This document shows positions 10,941 through 22,742 of a stretch of DNA of 42,500 bases, in pieces. Within the stretch, counting starts at the first letter, position 1, and each line of letters begins with the position of its first letter. Below the pieces are notes generated by a model. It was given only the letters and a program-made list of their open reading frames with translations. It ran no database searches and was not told where the DNA came from. A program made the translations under genes and the position numbers. The DNA is from Theodoxus fluviatilis (lineage: Eukaryota > Mollusca > Gastropoda > Cycloneritida > Neritidae), in assembly GCA_034096865.1 (NCBI GenBank), contig JAWQFJ010006340.1, positions 60,001-102,500 of the forward strand, given 5' to 3'.

Positions 10941-11036
10941 TTGAGCGCGGAACACTGACACGTGACCGTCATCGGCGCGGGCCGCATCAGAGGAAGCGGA
11001 AGAGAGGGTGACTCACAACAAGGAAATGGGGAAAGG

Positions 11037-11073
11037 TGTGTTTGTGTGTGTTTGTGTGTCTATATATGTGTGT

Positions 11074-11160
<87 letters not shown>

Positions 11161-11214
11161 TGTGTGTGTGTGTCTGTGTGTGTGTGTCTGTGTGTGTGTG
11201 TCTGTGTGTGAGTG
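11037..11214. repeat. (GT)n microsatellite
   Basis: GT dinucleotides with TC interruptions at both edges and a pure central block (about 11080-11158). Confidence 0.95.
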
Positions 11215-12104
11215 TGAGTCAAACAATTAAGGACTGCAACAGTGTTGTCTCTTCACACCTGTCTGGTCATCGTCATTGTCTTCTCACCGTGCAGGAAAGG
11301 TTGTTTGGTCCTCCTACTCCCTGCCTCCTTTCCCCCTCCCCTGGCCCTCCACTCTCGTCCGCACCTCCATAGATCCACCTGTACCATCTTTTGCTTTAAT
11401 GTGGCGGTGTGTGACAGTTGTGCAGAAGGGGATGTTTTGTATCTCCTGTCTGTCACATCCGCGCCTCCATCTTTTTTACGTCTCCTCCCCACGCCACCCC
11501 CACCCCCTACTTTTCCTTCCTTCCCCTTTTCTCAACGACTCATCCTGTTTCTCTTCTTCCTTTTTATCTTTGTCCCAGCATCTGTCTGCTTTGAAGTTGC
11601 GCTGCCCGGATCTTTGAAGAAACTGGTTATGTTTCTTCCTTCTCCTTTCAAGCCCCGTTTGCTTTACTTTTATCCCCACCCATCTCGTCCCACCCACGAG
11701 ACATCTCTGCCTTCATTCACCACTTTTCTTTCTCCTCCTCGTAACTACTCGTACCTGTCACTTTTTGCTGTAAACTCTCGTCGTCTTCTAAGGGATTCCT
11801 TCTTCCTCTCCTCTGGCCGATTTTGAAAAGCCAGGTTACGAGATAACCGACTGAGATACTTTATTAGAATTCTACCAATGACCTCTCATTTAAAGTGGTA
11901 TATCACGAGAAATAACGTTCACTCCATAATGTGTAGTAAAACAAAGGTAGGGATGTTGGGATGTCACATCGTGAGTTCTGAAGCCATGAGATCCCAGTGG
12001 AAGCAACTTTGAATAATCAACTCGGGCAAAGATGTACGCTTGTCTCCTGATCCTGTGCTTTGTTCGGTTCTATATCACAGGGCAGTGCCATCAATCAAAT
12101 CCTC
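11215..12104. other. intergenic, no gene seen
   Basis: A 194-codon + frame at 11242-11826 is pyrimidine-rich (S/P/L) with no recognisable domain. I treat it as a composition artefact. Confidence 0.4.
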
Positions 12105-12665
12105 TGTTACGGGCAGGCTAACTGGGCCTCGGGTTTGCCTAGCCCGCACAAATGAAAATAAACAAGAAAACACAAACACCAGCACAGAGTTACAGAGTCG
12201 TGTATTCGAACACAAAACAAACTCAACTGCCTGTCCCACACCAGGGCTCACAGGTGCTGACGTGCGGCCCCCGCCGGCACTCAGACTTCATACACTCAAG
12301 CTCCAGCGGCCCCCCGCCGACAGTCTTCATACAGGCCCCCGCCCGGAAAGCTCCACTTCTCCGCTATCCAAAGAACCCTGGAAAAAAACACATACTCACT
12401 CATCCGTTCCTTCACAATCAATCATCATACATCCGCGGTATTTACAATATAGAAGGACACAGATAAAATAAGCACTCACCCGTCACCCTGGGGTTCATTC
12501 GCTCGAGTGTCGTATCCAGCTTTCACTCGGCAAATATACAATCAATCAGATCATTCGCTCACCCGTGAACACTCCTCAGTCACTACGTCACCCACTCATG
12601 CTAAAAATAATCAGTCAAAGCCTAACCACGTGCACACCACCATTCGCCACATTCGATTCGTAACA
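12105..12665. mobile_element. solo LTR of an LTR retrotransposon
   Basis: The 561-bp segment starts TGTTACGGG and ends CGTAACA, so its borders are TG...CA with a perfect 7-bp inverted repeat (TGTTACG/CGTAACA). It is flanked by TCCTC on both sides (12100-12104 and 12666-12670), a perfect 5-bp target duplication. No internal region or second LTR follows, so this is the usual product of LTR-LTR recombination. The 5-bp duplication is usual for Ty3/Gypsy and BEL elements. Orientation is not settled; AATAAA-like signals occur on the + strand. Confidence 0.88.
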
Positions 12666-15640
12666 TCCTCCTTCATTGCAAGAGACATGTTTTATACAGT
12701 GAGAACGAATTTTTTTTTAACGAGTATGACATATTTTATGACAGTTTTTGCAGAGAATGAATTAAGCAGAGCACTGATCATTGAAAATGATTGGGAAGAG
12801 GGACCTCATTGATGAATGATATTCCATAAATATCTTTGCATGCATCAACCTACCGCATTTCCTGCTCTGCAACAAAGGTAATGTACAAAGTGTTTTCTTT
12901 GTGTAGATGTTTGAAAAACATTATATCAGAAGTAAGGTTGTCGTTAACAAAACCTTGCCTATCTTGTTTTTTCTTAGTTGTTTCCACCTGCATCTCCCTT
13001 TTCTGCAAAACGTGTGTCGTTGCCGTGCAGGAAAGAATACTTTGTTTCCTCTCTTCTTCTCCAGTCGAACTCCACCTCATCTCTCTCCCCTCCTCCCTTC
13101 TCCAAACTCCCATCCCCACCTACATCCCCTTCCCCCTTTCTTCTTTCCCTTTTATTTGGTCCGCCCATGACTATGCATGCTTGTCTTCCCTTATGTTTCA
13201 TTCTTTGCTGCGAAGGCGATGATGCTACGCCTCAGTGATGAAATAAGAACTATGTCCAGAAGGCACGGAGCTTTGGAAACGGGAATAACACCAGTGAGGG
13301 GAGTGGAGGGGGACGTTGCAAGGGAAGGAGAGGGGAGGGGGAAGGGGAAAAGGGGGGAGAGTTAGAGATGAATTAATGGAAGAACAAACAGGGGATGGTA
13401 CGAGGGAGGGAAGGGGGGGAGGGTTGGATGAGGAAGAGAACGGAGTGGAGGGATGGGGGGGAAAGGGTGTGTGGATAGTGGGGTTCAGGAGGGGATGGGG
13501 GGGGGGGGGGGGGATGAAGAGGGCTGTGTGTATGGAGACGGGGAGAGAGAGGAGGAAATGCAAAGTCGGGGCAGACAGTACAGAGTGAGATGGCTTCCAA
13601 AGGTCATCAAGTGTAGCATTGCGTCTTTTCTGCGCTCTGCCCCATGCAGGTGTCTTGCAGCAAACTGGAGAGAGATCCGTGTTGTTGTGTAGGACTCCAG
13701 TAAGATACGGGCAGAAGGTTATCGAGTGCAGAGGCTCTCGCCTCCGTTCTCACGGCTCCATCTGTCCTCCTCCTGTGACTAGACAGTGACTGGTGTGGAG
13801 AGAAATGAATTATGTATAGCTCTTGCGTAAATAATTGCTCTGTACGAAGAGTGGCCGGTTGAGCGCTGAGCTGTCTACTTGACAGTCTGTCTAGTTAAAC
13901 GCATCCAATTAGTCACCTCGTGTTTAACGTCAAAGCACAGTGTTCAATACGAAAAGAAGCCGAGCTTGTGTATGCATACGATGCCGCAAAAAAGTACAGA
14001 CAGTTTGGTCGATTGATTCAGTGGCTGGCTGATTGATTTCTGTTCCAGACAAATGAACCGACAACAGTTTCCTGCACTCACTGACCCCGCTGACTGAGCC
14101 GTGACTTGGTTTGACTGACAGCCTGCCTCAAGTCGTCCTTGTGAGTCTACTAATTACGCGGTGGCGGGAAGACGCCCTGATCCACCGACCAGAGATACTA
14201 TAGTGTCTCTGCACCGACTGCTTCAGGTGTGGCCTTGGGTTAGCACTGCCGACTGATTCTGACAGGCGAGGTCACTGAGTTGGAACATCTCGCGGGGCTT
14301 CCCAGAATAAGCTGGCTATTCTCTCCTTCCTGCACGCCAGACTGCCCTCACTGTGCATTCTCCCGTATCAGAGGCGAGTGCAGAAGCTGCACTCACTTTC
14401 CAAGTGTGATCCAAGGAATCTCCTTTGCGGAAACCGCCCCGTGTCAGTTGGTACAAGCAGACATCTTGCCAGTCATTGCAGTCTCGTCCTGCTGCACAAC
14501 ACAATCCGCGCAGTCAGCGCAAGTCCGCGCGTGTGATGTGTGTTGGTGAATGTGCGTCATATAACGCCCCCAACCTTAGGTTTCCCACTCCCCTTTGACT
14601 GAGAGAGAGGGGAGGGTTTAGTGAAAAGTGCGACCGGGAGAGGTCTCTTTGATCCAACGTACAGTTTTGGCGCAAAAAACCTATTAATATCATGATCCTG
14701 TTCTTTTATTCTGGCCTTAGAACTCGCTAATGTTTTCGCTTTCCTCATTCTCAGCGCCGTGGAGTTTTTGGGTGTTAATCTGTATTTCAATTGTGGAAAC
14801 CTTTCCTCCCTATTTCTTTATTTTGAAGAATGTTTAGGACGATTCTTGCTTTAATAAAATGCATTTTCGTTTATGTATTTCTTTTTGAATTTCTGAGCAT
14901 CGAGACTTGTCGGCATAAGGTGTATTGGTTATTCAGAGGTACTTATTGTGCCAACCTGATTTTAATAAACTTCCTACACAGTCAGTCTAGGGTAGTGGAC
15001 AGCAAAAACGATAACCTCTTTTATAATCAAGTTCTTCTGGAGCTCGAGGAGGTGGAAGTGGGTGCACTTTCAGAGAGAGAGTCTATCTAACCCCAACACT
15101 AGGCTATCCTTTCCGGAGCTCTTTGAGACTGTGTCAGGGGTGCACGAAAGGAGAGAGACGAGGGCAGGGAAGTGGCGGGAGGGGGGAGGGGGGATCGGAA
15201 AGAGGGGGTTAGGGGGTGGAGTCGAGTGCAGGAGCGAGGCATTGAGAGCCAAGACTGGGGGTCAGGCACTGGGTGCAGCCTCGTTGCGTCACTGCATGCA
15301 TGCCAGTGTTCTGCCCGGCCTCGCTTACGCTCGAACCCGACAACAGCAATCGATAAATCGATTGGCTTATCGATCTAGCTTCAGGACGCCGTTATGTCAT
15401 TACCTAGTGATTACCTTCCTGAAGCCGAGGGTCGTAAGCTGATAAGCAGTTGGCTGCCGACGTTGATCATAAAACTAAATGGCTTCCACCGCAATATCTT
15501 GTAAGGCACTTTTTTTTCTTTTCATTCCATTGTCTGACTTGCTAAACAAATGCGGCCGGAATTATGCAAATCTCGTGTTGTCCTCATCTCTCAAATTCCT
15601 AGCAAGATGAATGAGAACCCTTCCCTCAAAGACACTCCGT
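12666..15640. other. intergenic, no gene seen
   Basis: A C/T-rich stretch (about 13020-13150), a G-rich stretch (about 13300-13560, with a G run at 13497-13513) and otherwise unremarkable sequence. None of the short frames shows a recognisable domain, paired splice signals or codon-like structure I can defend. Confidence 0.4.
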
Positions 15641-15935
15641 CAGTAAGTCAATCAGTTAATCAGTAAGTCAATCAGTCAGTCAGTAAGTCAATCAGTCGGT
15701 CTGTGGGACGCTGCTTCGGTCGCTCGGTCGGTCAATAAAGTCTGTGAATCAGTCAGTCAATCTGGTCAGTCATTCTGTCAAGTCGGTTGATCAATGCTTC
15801 AGTCAATCAGTCGGTTAGTCAGTCGAGCCAAGTCGGTCATTCTGGTCAGTCAGTATATCAAGTTGGATGATCAGTCAGTCAATCAGTCGGTTAGTCGGTT
15901 GAACCAAGTAGTTAGTCAGTCAATCGAGCAAACTT
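15641..15935. repeat. CAGT/CAAT minisatellite with an 80-bp higher-order period
   Basis: Degenerate CAGT, CAAT, CGGT tetranucleotides on the + strand. From 15761 an 80-bp unit beginning TCTGGTCAGTCA is repeated at 15841 with the same order of variant tetramers, so tetranucleotide slippage was followed by larger duplication. Confidence 0.85.
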
Positions 15936-16485
15936 CCAGTCATCCTTTCCAGCAACCTGCCAGTCCGTTCGCCACTCGTCAGGGAGGAAAAAACGTGTGG
16001 GTGAAAGGGTTCGAGAGCAACACCAATGTGCCTTATTACACAGACTAACTGGAAGCACATGCCCAGAGTTCTGCATACGTGTCATGTGCACGTCATGGGC
16101 TGCTGCAGCCGCTGCATTTTCTGCATCTGGAATGTGCACCGAGCCTGGCTTTATCCTGAAGCACTTCCTCACCCCAGGGGCAAAGGTCGCGGCGTCATTA
16201 CGACGAGCTCCAGCCCCGCCTGCTGGCAGTGGCGTCATGGTTGAGGTGAAATCCAAGCAAACAGCTTTGGGACAATTGAAGCCACCAGTGGCATGTGCTG
16301 CACACCAGTTAAACTCACATGGAAATGTAGCGTAGCGCCAAACAGACAATCACATCGTGTCTTCTGGAAAGAAGTCCCCGGTTTGTTTGGTAAGCTTATG
16401 TCATTGTGACGTAGGTACGTTATGCAATGTGTTATTTCATACGTAACCGCCATCATGACTGAGTGTCATTCGTCCCCTTCCTTCT
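15936..16485. other. intergenic with a 145-codon minus open frame
   Basis: A minus frame (16349-15912) overlaps GC-rich sequence and contains an alanine run. I recognise no domain and no splice or promoter context. Probably chance. Confidence 0.35.
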
Positions 16486-16549
16486 CCCCCCCCACCCCCA
16501 CCCCCACCCCACCCCCCTCCCACCCCCCCACCCCACCCCCCACCCCTTT
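16486..16549. repeat. (CCCCA)n-like C-rich tract
   Basis: Blocks of four to seven C separated by A or T. The minus strand has many G4-5 runs with single-base loops, a strong quadruplex pattern. Confidence 0.9.
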
Positions 16550-16610
16550 CTGTTACAGGAGTAGTCCTTTTTCCTGCAAATAAACAGAACGTTTCAACCA
16601 TACTTCAGTG

Positions 16611-17241
16611 GGGGTCGGCTCTCTATTGCGGGGGGCCGTTATTGCAGGATTTTTTTGCTCAAAAGTTCTTAAGGCCGTTTTGATTCTTTTGTCCTAAAAT
16701 GCCTAAAAAACATAAAATTGTTGTTACTTTTTTAATAAAATATTTCCCAAAAAATTTCTTGATCGGGTTTTACCGATAGCGCTCAGCCTAGGCCGCATCC
16801 GCCACCCCGCCTGACTGACTTAGCCTGTCCGGGGAGTTTCACCTAAACCCGGAAGCGTTACTTTTTGTCACGTTTGTGTCCAACATCAGCGTCGGGCGCT
16901 GGAGTTAGGGCGTAGGGACCACCCGTTGAGAGTCAAACGTGGGATGGAGTTAGAATATAAAGCTTCACCCGTTCGTAACAAAAATTTTATGTTTTTTTAA
17001 AGCGTTTTAGGACAAAAGAATCAAAATGGCCTGAAGAACTTTTGAGAGAAAAAAAATCCCGCAATAGCGGCCCCCCGCAATAAAAAAGAAAACATTTGTT
17101 TTTTTTAAGTAACATAATTTTTTTGTTTTTTTGGCGTTTTAGGCCAAAAGAATCAAAATGGCCTTAAGAACTTTTGATCCAAAAAAATTCCGCAATAGCG
17201 GCCCCCCGCAATAGCGGTCTCCGCAATAGCGGCCCCTCCCC
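16611..17241. mobile_element. inverted-repeat DNA element with 8-bp target duplication
   Basis: The left end (GGGGTCGGCTCTCTATTGCG, continuing through a CTCAAAAGTTCTTAAGGC block) is matched by the inverted right end over roughly 95 bp at high identity. A second inverted copy of the arm occurs internally at about 16970-17090. The right end carries extra tandem CCGCAATAGCGG units. CTTCAGTG flanks both sides (16603-16610 and 17242-17249), a perfect 8-bp duplication. The about 200-bp centre has no ORF. An 8-bp duplication fits hAT, Merlin or P types; the ends do not decide between them. Confidence 0.85.
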
Positions 17242-17249
17242 CTTCAGTG

Positions 17250-18107
17250 AAATGAAGCTGCTAACCTACGGGTACAGATTAGCACAAAATAAGGAGTCTC
17301 AGCAACAAAGTGTAAAACATCCCGATAAGTACATGTGGGTCGTGCAGTCACGGAATACATTTTCTTTCACCAATCATTCACCTCGTGGGCTGTACGCTTT
17401 TTGCACGCAACGGCTAGATGAGCATTATAAGCTAGTAATCAAGCAAGAACGAGATCATTTGATGCAAATCAGCGCCCAACTGCCAACTCAACACCTTTCT
17501 TACTGTGAACGGCTCTCCGAAATGGCCGTCGTCACCGCTGTAATGTTGAAAAGGTCTGCAAGTATAAAACATTTAATAAGAGGGTACAACGATTTGAGTC
17601 CAGTCAATCATGTGACACTTCTCACGGGCACTTACACAAGAAGAAATGAAATGAAAGCTCACAAATACGCCTTTTTTACCTGTGCAATCGATCTTCTTCG
17701 CACCGGAGGTTGAATCTTCAGCTCTCGCCATTCTAATAGAAGTGAATCATTTTGTGACACTTTCACCCACAAACACAATGAGCCAAAGACACAATGACTC
17801 AATAGTCGAGAAAATTCGGGGCGGCCTTTCAAAATTTCACCGGCGTTGTCTGCAATGCAAATGAGATTCAGTGTGCTTTTCTCCAGTAACCCGGTGCAAC
17901 CAGAAGTAAGTTAATGGCCACTGGTTTACTTCCTCCTTTGAAAGGGCAGATTACCCCAGATTCGGGCTCAGGAAGGGAGGAAGAAGGCGGGAGAAAAAAA
18001 ATCATATACTGCCATGGGCACATCGTTGAAGCAGCTTCTACCTTAAAAAAATTGTCTGCCTGCCTGGTGGGCATGCGCGCGCGTGCGTGCTTACGTGTGT
18101 GTATATG

Positions 18108-18110
<3 letters not shown>
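17250..18110. other. intergenic, no gene seen
   Basis: The 179-codon + frame 17174-17713 starts inside the DNA element and has no domain. Treated as chance. Confidence 0.4.
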
Positions 18111-18185
<75 letters not shown>

Positions 18186-18192
18186 CTATCTC
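18111..18192. repeat. (CT)n followed by (TATC)n
   Basis: Pure CT to about 18168, then TATC units to 18192. Confidence 0.95.
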
Positions 18193-19453
18193 GTGGAATA
18201 TTTCAGCATCTCACTCAAACAGCTGCCGTGTGTCATCGTCAAAAAGTCTCCAGTCTGACCTTTGCTCAGCGAGCTTCTCCACAATGGAAGATTTCCTGGC
18301 TGACTGCGTGGAGTGTTCAGCCATTCTAGTTCACTAGAGACTTCGCCTACTGGTGAAAGTGTCTCTAGCCCAGTTGACATCACGTGATGGAAGGTTTTCG
18401 TTCGAAATATGCAAATGGAGGTCACACGAGAGGCTTGTGGGATAGCAGTGTAGACATACGCCGTTAAAGTAGTTTTAAGACTATTTCGCACAAAACTCTT
18501 AACTTACTCTTGTTGAGGCAATAAACAAGCGTTTATTCGATAAAATAAAATGTTTGTGTTGAAATGGAAACAAGTTTTGACATCTGAATGATTTCTGTAA
18601 AAAGTGGAGAGAGACATAGTATCAGAACAAACTATTTTTGGCGCAATGCTGTAATGCGAAGGGTCAAGTCTATTACGCATTCATTGCGAACTGTTCCAGA
18701 GTCACAACTGACTCGGGTTCACAGAATGGTGTTCAGCTGTCCCCCGCCATGAAAGCTGTGACTGGTGCATGCAGCGTCTGGACAGAAGCCAACCTCAGAT
18801 TGACAATCTCGTGGTGGCAATCGTTTGCAGTATTCCAATATTGCTGCCTCAAGTAATTCGGCCTTTTTATCAATCATGCACCGGTTGAAACTGCAAAGAG
18901 CAACTACCTTCCATTTGTACCGGCTTTCATTTAAGAATATTGAGTTGCAGAATTGTTAAAGTAACATGTCATTGGGATCGTCTGGGGCCAACAACCCCTC
19001 ATTAATTGGTCTTCGTCGGAGACTCGGGCGCTCTCCCTCACCATACTTACACTCAGTTAGTGACCAGAGCGAGATCAGAGGTCAGAGCAGATGGTGAACA
19101 AAACGGAGTTAGTGCTTCAGGAAGGATACATGGACAGTTTGTCCATTCAGTGTACACCTTCAGTGATAACATTACTGATGCCACATGGGTTTTTTTCCAT
19201 ACAGACAACACTCCACCTGATCGCCGTATCGGCTCAAACATTTTTACAGCGGAAAAATTACAGATTTGATATGTGTCACAAAAAAGGACATTAACGTGAC
19301 GTACTTATGACAAATTCCATCAGATGGCACGAAGGAAACTGTAGAATGTATTTCATTAATCACGGTTCCTCTAGGTTTAGATTGCTGACAATATGATTTT
19401 GCATGACGTTGTTGTTGATATGATGCAGTTCTATCTCGATATATTTTAGTGTG
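18193..19453. other. intergenic, one imperfect hairpin
   Basis: Imperfect palindrome at 18333-18369 (CTAGAGAC ... GTCTCTAG arms plus an inner TTCGCC/GGTGAA-like stem). No gene recognised in the rest. Confidence 0.4.
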
Positions 19454-19462
19454 CCCCCCCCC

Positions 19463-19534
<72 letters not shown>

Positions 19535-19605
19535 GTAGGCGTACAAGAGAGTGTGTGTGCGTGCGTGCGTGTATGTGTTTGTGTGTGCGTGCGTGCGTGT
19601 GAGAG
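19454..19605. repeat. C run, (TC)n and GT-rich tract
   Basis: About 20 C, then TC dinucleotides to 19530, then GTGCGTGTGT-like sequence. Confidence 0.95.
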
Positions 19606-19887
19606 TGCGTCAGACACATATATTGCCAAAATGGAGATGGTAAGGCTCCATAATTTGTGCAAGTCAGAATTTTCCCCCCTGCTATTCTAGTCAATCTAGT
19701 ATCAATCTAGTAAGTCATTCATAATGAGTAAAGCAAGGTATGGCGGTTGCCATTTACACAGCTTTATGACTTGTGTGAGGAACGAAGTCTTTACGTCATA
19801 TGTTAACGTCATTGGGAAACACAGAAGACACCTTCTGACGTCAACAGTGACGACAGCTCATAACAGGACAGGTGAAATGTAGAGAGC

Positions 19888-20253
19888 GTCATATCCTAGA
19901 CCGTAGAGTATCCTAAAACGTAGAGCGTGACCTACTTGCATATTATTAATATGACGAAATATGGATTTTCATAGTTTTCTTTCACCTTATTACTCGATCA
20001 AATGGTACTTTCCTCTAGAAATGTTTGTGTAATCACACGCAGCAAAGACAAAAATCTTTGGGTCCGAGATTTTATAAAACGCTCACCATTACAACAGGCT
20101 AATCACAGTTAAGATAACAAGAGTAGGCGGGGGAAAGTCATCTCTGCGGGGCATTGTCCAATCACAAGATTTGGCGGGTGAACAAGTCATGTTAATAATA
20201 TGCAAGTAGGTCATGCTCCAAGTTTTAAGATACTCTACGGTGTATGATATGAC
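19888..20253. mobile_element. MITE with 68-bp terminal inverted repeats
   Basis: 19888-19955 and 20186-20253 are inverted copies differing at about 7 of 68 positions. Both begin GTCATATC and contain GACCTACTTGCATATTATTAA in arm orientation. The flanks are similar (AGAGC left; A then AGAGC right), so a short duplication is likely but its exact edge is ambiguous. The centre (about 230 bp) has no ORF. Superfamily not assigned. Confidence 0.8.
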
Positions 20254-20299
20254 AAGAGCACTAGTCATTGGACAACCTATCCTGCATTTGTTTCGTCAT

Positions 20300-21326
20300 T
20301 AACCGATAAAACTGTAAAACGACGTGCAGGGTGCTTGGGCTTTTGCAGAATGATGCCATTGCGGTAAATAGTAACAGTATCAGGACAGAATTCCACAAGA
20401 AAACGGAATGATAAAAAGCACAATGCATTCTGATTGTGGTTTTCGCGTCGGTCATCATCATCATCTGTCGACAAAACCCTAACTCGTATGTGCTTGTGAG
20501 CGTTTGCAGGATGCTGCCACTGACGTTAATAGCGACACCAGATTATGGCAGGAAAACTGAAACGCATACAGCACAACTCATTTTATAAACGTATTTTGCT
20601 TTTTGTTTTGTTGCATCGGTCGTCATCCTCTACTAACCAAACTGTAAAAGTGCATGAAACCTGTGTAGGCTTTTGCACTATGCTGTGCTGCTGGTGACGT
20701 TAATACTGACAATAACATATTGTTGCACTTGCTCTCTTCGCAATATCCTGTTGTACGGGGGTTCTCCTAGCTTGCGCCCAGAAGTCGAAGTTCACAAACG
20801 CTGGTGGTCGTTTTGATCAACTTTATTCACGCACTTGTTGATACACAGCAGTGACAATCAGTAAACAGTATCATCGCAACAACTTCACTCTACGCGCAAT
20901 GCCGCAGAGGACTCACTCATTACAAAGGAGGACTTGTTTATCCTCTAGTAAAGCTCTCACCTCAACTCTGTCGTATCTGCTCTCTCGTGTGTCTCTCTGT
21001 CGCTTTGTCGCGCTTATATACTCTTTACACATATTCCAGAACCTACCAGTACAATGTTGAATATTCTCAGTGGCCAGGACGCTTCACGAATGACGTCACG
21101 AGACACAGCTGAGACATTAATTTAGCACGACTCAACCACGTGACGCGGCTACGGCATTTAGCGGAGGCGGATATAAACAATCTGATTACGCTACAATGTT
21201 CCCGTTCGCTCTGGAGCCTTCACAACAATTATAGGAAAACTGAAGGAGCAATAGTCATGTGACGAAAAGATTCTGTTCACGTTTTGTTGCATCGGTCGTT
21301 ATCATCAGCTATGACACTGTAAAATG

Positions 21327-21397
<71 letters not shown>

Positions 21398-21477
21398 GGG
21401 TGGAGGTTTGCGGTAGGCTGCCGCTGACGTGAATACACTACAGTATCGTGATCTGACATCTACAAAACTGTAAAATG

Positions 21478-21534
<57 letters not shown>

Positions 21535-21544
21535 GGTGTGTGTC

Positions 21545-21590
<46 letters not shown>

Positions 21591-21790
21591 CGTGTGTGTG
21601 TGTGTGTGTGTGTTGGGTGAGGGTTTGAGGTAGGCTGCCGATGACGAGAATTCACTACAGTATCGTGGTCTTACAGCTACAAAACTGTACAATGGCGTGC
21701 GTGTTGCATGGGGGCAAAGACCACACATTACTATTATGTATGTTCATTGATGGGGGTTTGCGGTAGACTGCCAATGACGTCAATGGCAAG
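20300..21790. repeat. diverged long-period tandem repeat with embedded (GT)n
   Basis: Two landmarks alternate: an AAACTGTAAAAyGGCGTG-like block (about 20306, 20640, 21314, 21464, 21678) and a TGCTGCCxxTGACGTxAATA-like block (about 20351, 20511, 20683, 21416, 21630, 21766). Copies are about 110-215 bp. In the later copies the GGCGTG is followed by long (GT)n runs (21331-21395 and 21480-21612), so the microsatellites sit at one fixed point of the unit. The array is interrupted by an LTR-like insert. Confidence 0.65.
20721..21227 (-). mobile_element. LTR-like insertion inside the tandem array
   Basis: The segment begins TGTTG and ends CAACA. On the minus strand it holds, in the order expected of an LTR, a TATATAAG box (about 21017-21010), then AATAAAG (about 20827-20820) and a G/C-rich end. 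Neighbouring repeat units make sense if joined across it (TAACAT before, ATTATAGGAAAACTGAA after). No clean 4-6 bp duplication is visible, and an alternative border TGTTGT at 20749 exists, so borders are uncertain. Confidence 0.4.
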
Positions 21791-22742
21791 CCCCATGACG
21801 AGAAGTTGCTCTTCCTCTTCAATTGTTTGACCTGTGTGTGTCAGTATGCCATTTACTGAGCATTTCTAAGCGGCAAAACTGTCATCTACTCCAAACAGCA
21901 TTTGCAGTGTCCACGTCTGTTACCCTTGAAACGTTTCCGTGCTGACTTGTTAACCTCAAAGGGACTTAGTTTGCCAGCCTCATTATTATAGTTACGTCAA
22001 AGCTGCCTACGATTTCCTTGCCCTATGCTTCTGATCTCGTCAGCTGCGAGATAAAAACCAAATCCCTAGATATTTCCCAAAAATGTCAACCAATATTAAA
22101 CATACCTTTAAATACATTTTGCGGCAACTTTATGAATCCGCACTTTAGTAATGCAAATACAGAAACATACTGTCGAGGAGTGGTCGATTTTTCTACTTTC
22201 AACGTGTATGTACACATTAGAAATAGAATTGCTTTATGCTGTCACGACATAAAGCTAGAAGAAATTCGTTCGGCATTTCATCTAACATCACGCACATTTC
22301 AAAGAGGAAATACATTACTCAACATATTTTCTATTCGGAATCAGATAGACTGGGCGTTGTCTCCACGAAAATCAACTTTGTTTCAACTTCTTTTACAAAT
22401 CACCAACTGACATGATTTTTGTCAATATGCAGTGACTATTTGCTTGGAATCTCGTATTCAGTGGTCCAGCCAATGTCATTCCCTCAATAGTTCATGTAAT
22501 GCTACTGTTGACGGAGTGTTTGTGTGTTTCAAGGGGTTGGATATGTATGTGTCAGCTATCAATCGAAATAATACCAAGATTAGCCACGTCTATGGTTATT
22601 CAGATCTAAATCTATGACAAGGCCGCCAATACCACCTTACGTAACTCAGGTGACACGCAACACAAGCTGTCCTATGCTTTCCTCAGCGGCTTGAATGTTG
22701 TAGTCCTGGTGGTGTCTGGATAGGGTGCCATCGCACGCCCTT
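21791..22742. other. intergenic with an unrecognised 130-codon + frame
   Basis: The + frame 22018-22410 has no recognisable domain, signal peptide or splice context. Nothing else was seen. Confidence 0.35.

Noticed and set aside
11242..13240. Direct repeat or paired LTRs around GTGCAGGAAAG at about 11291 and 13026
   Set aside because: Similarity does not extend beyond about 12 bp plus C/T-rich sequence.
15912..16349. 145-codon minus open frame with an alanine run
   Set aside because: GC-rich sequence, no motif, and it overlaps the CAGT minisatellite at its end.
17174..17713. 179-codon + open frame
   Set aside because: Starts inside a DNA transposon end and shows no domain or coding signature.
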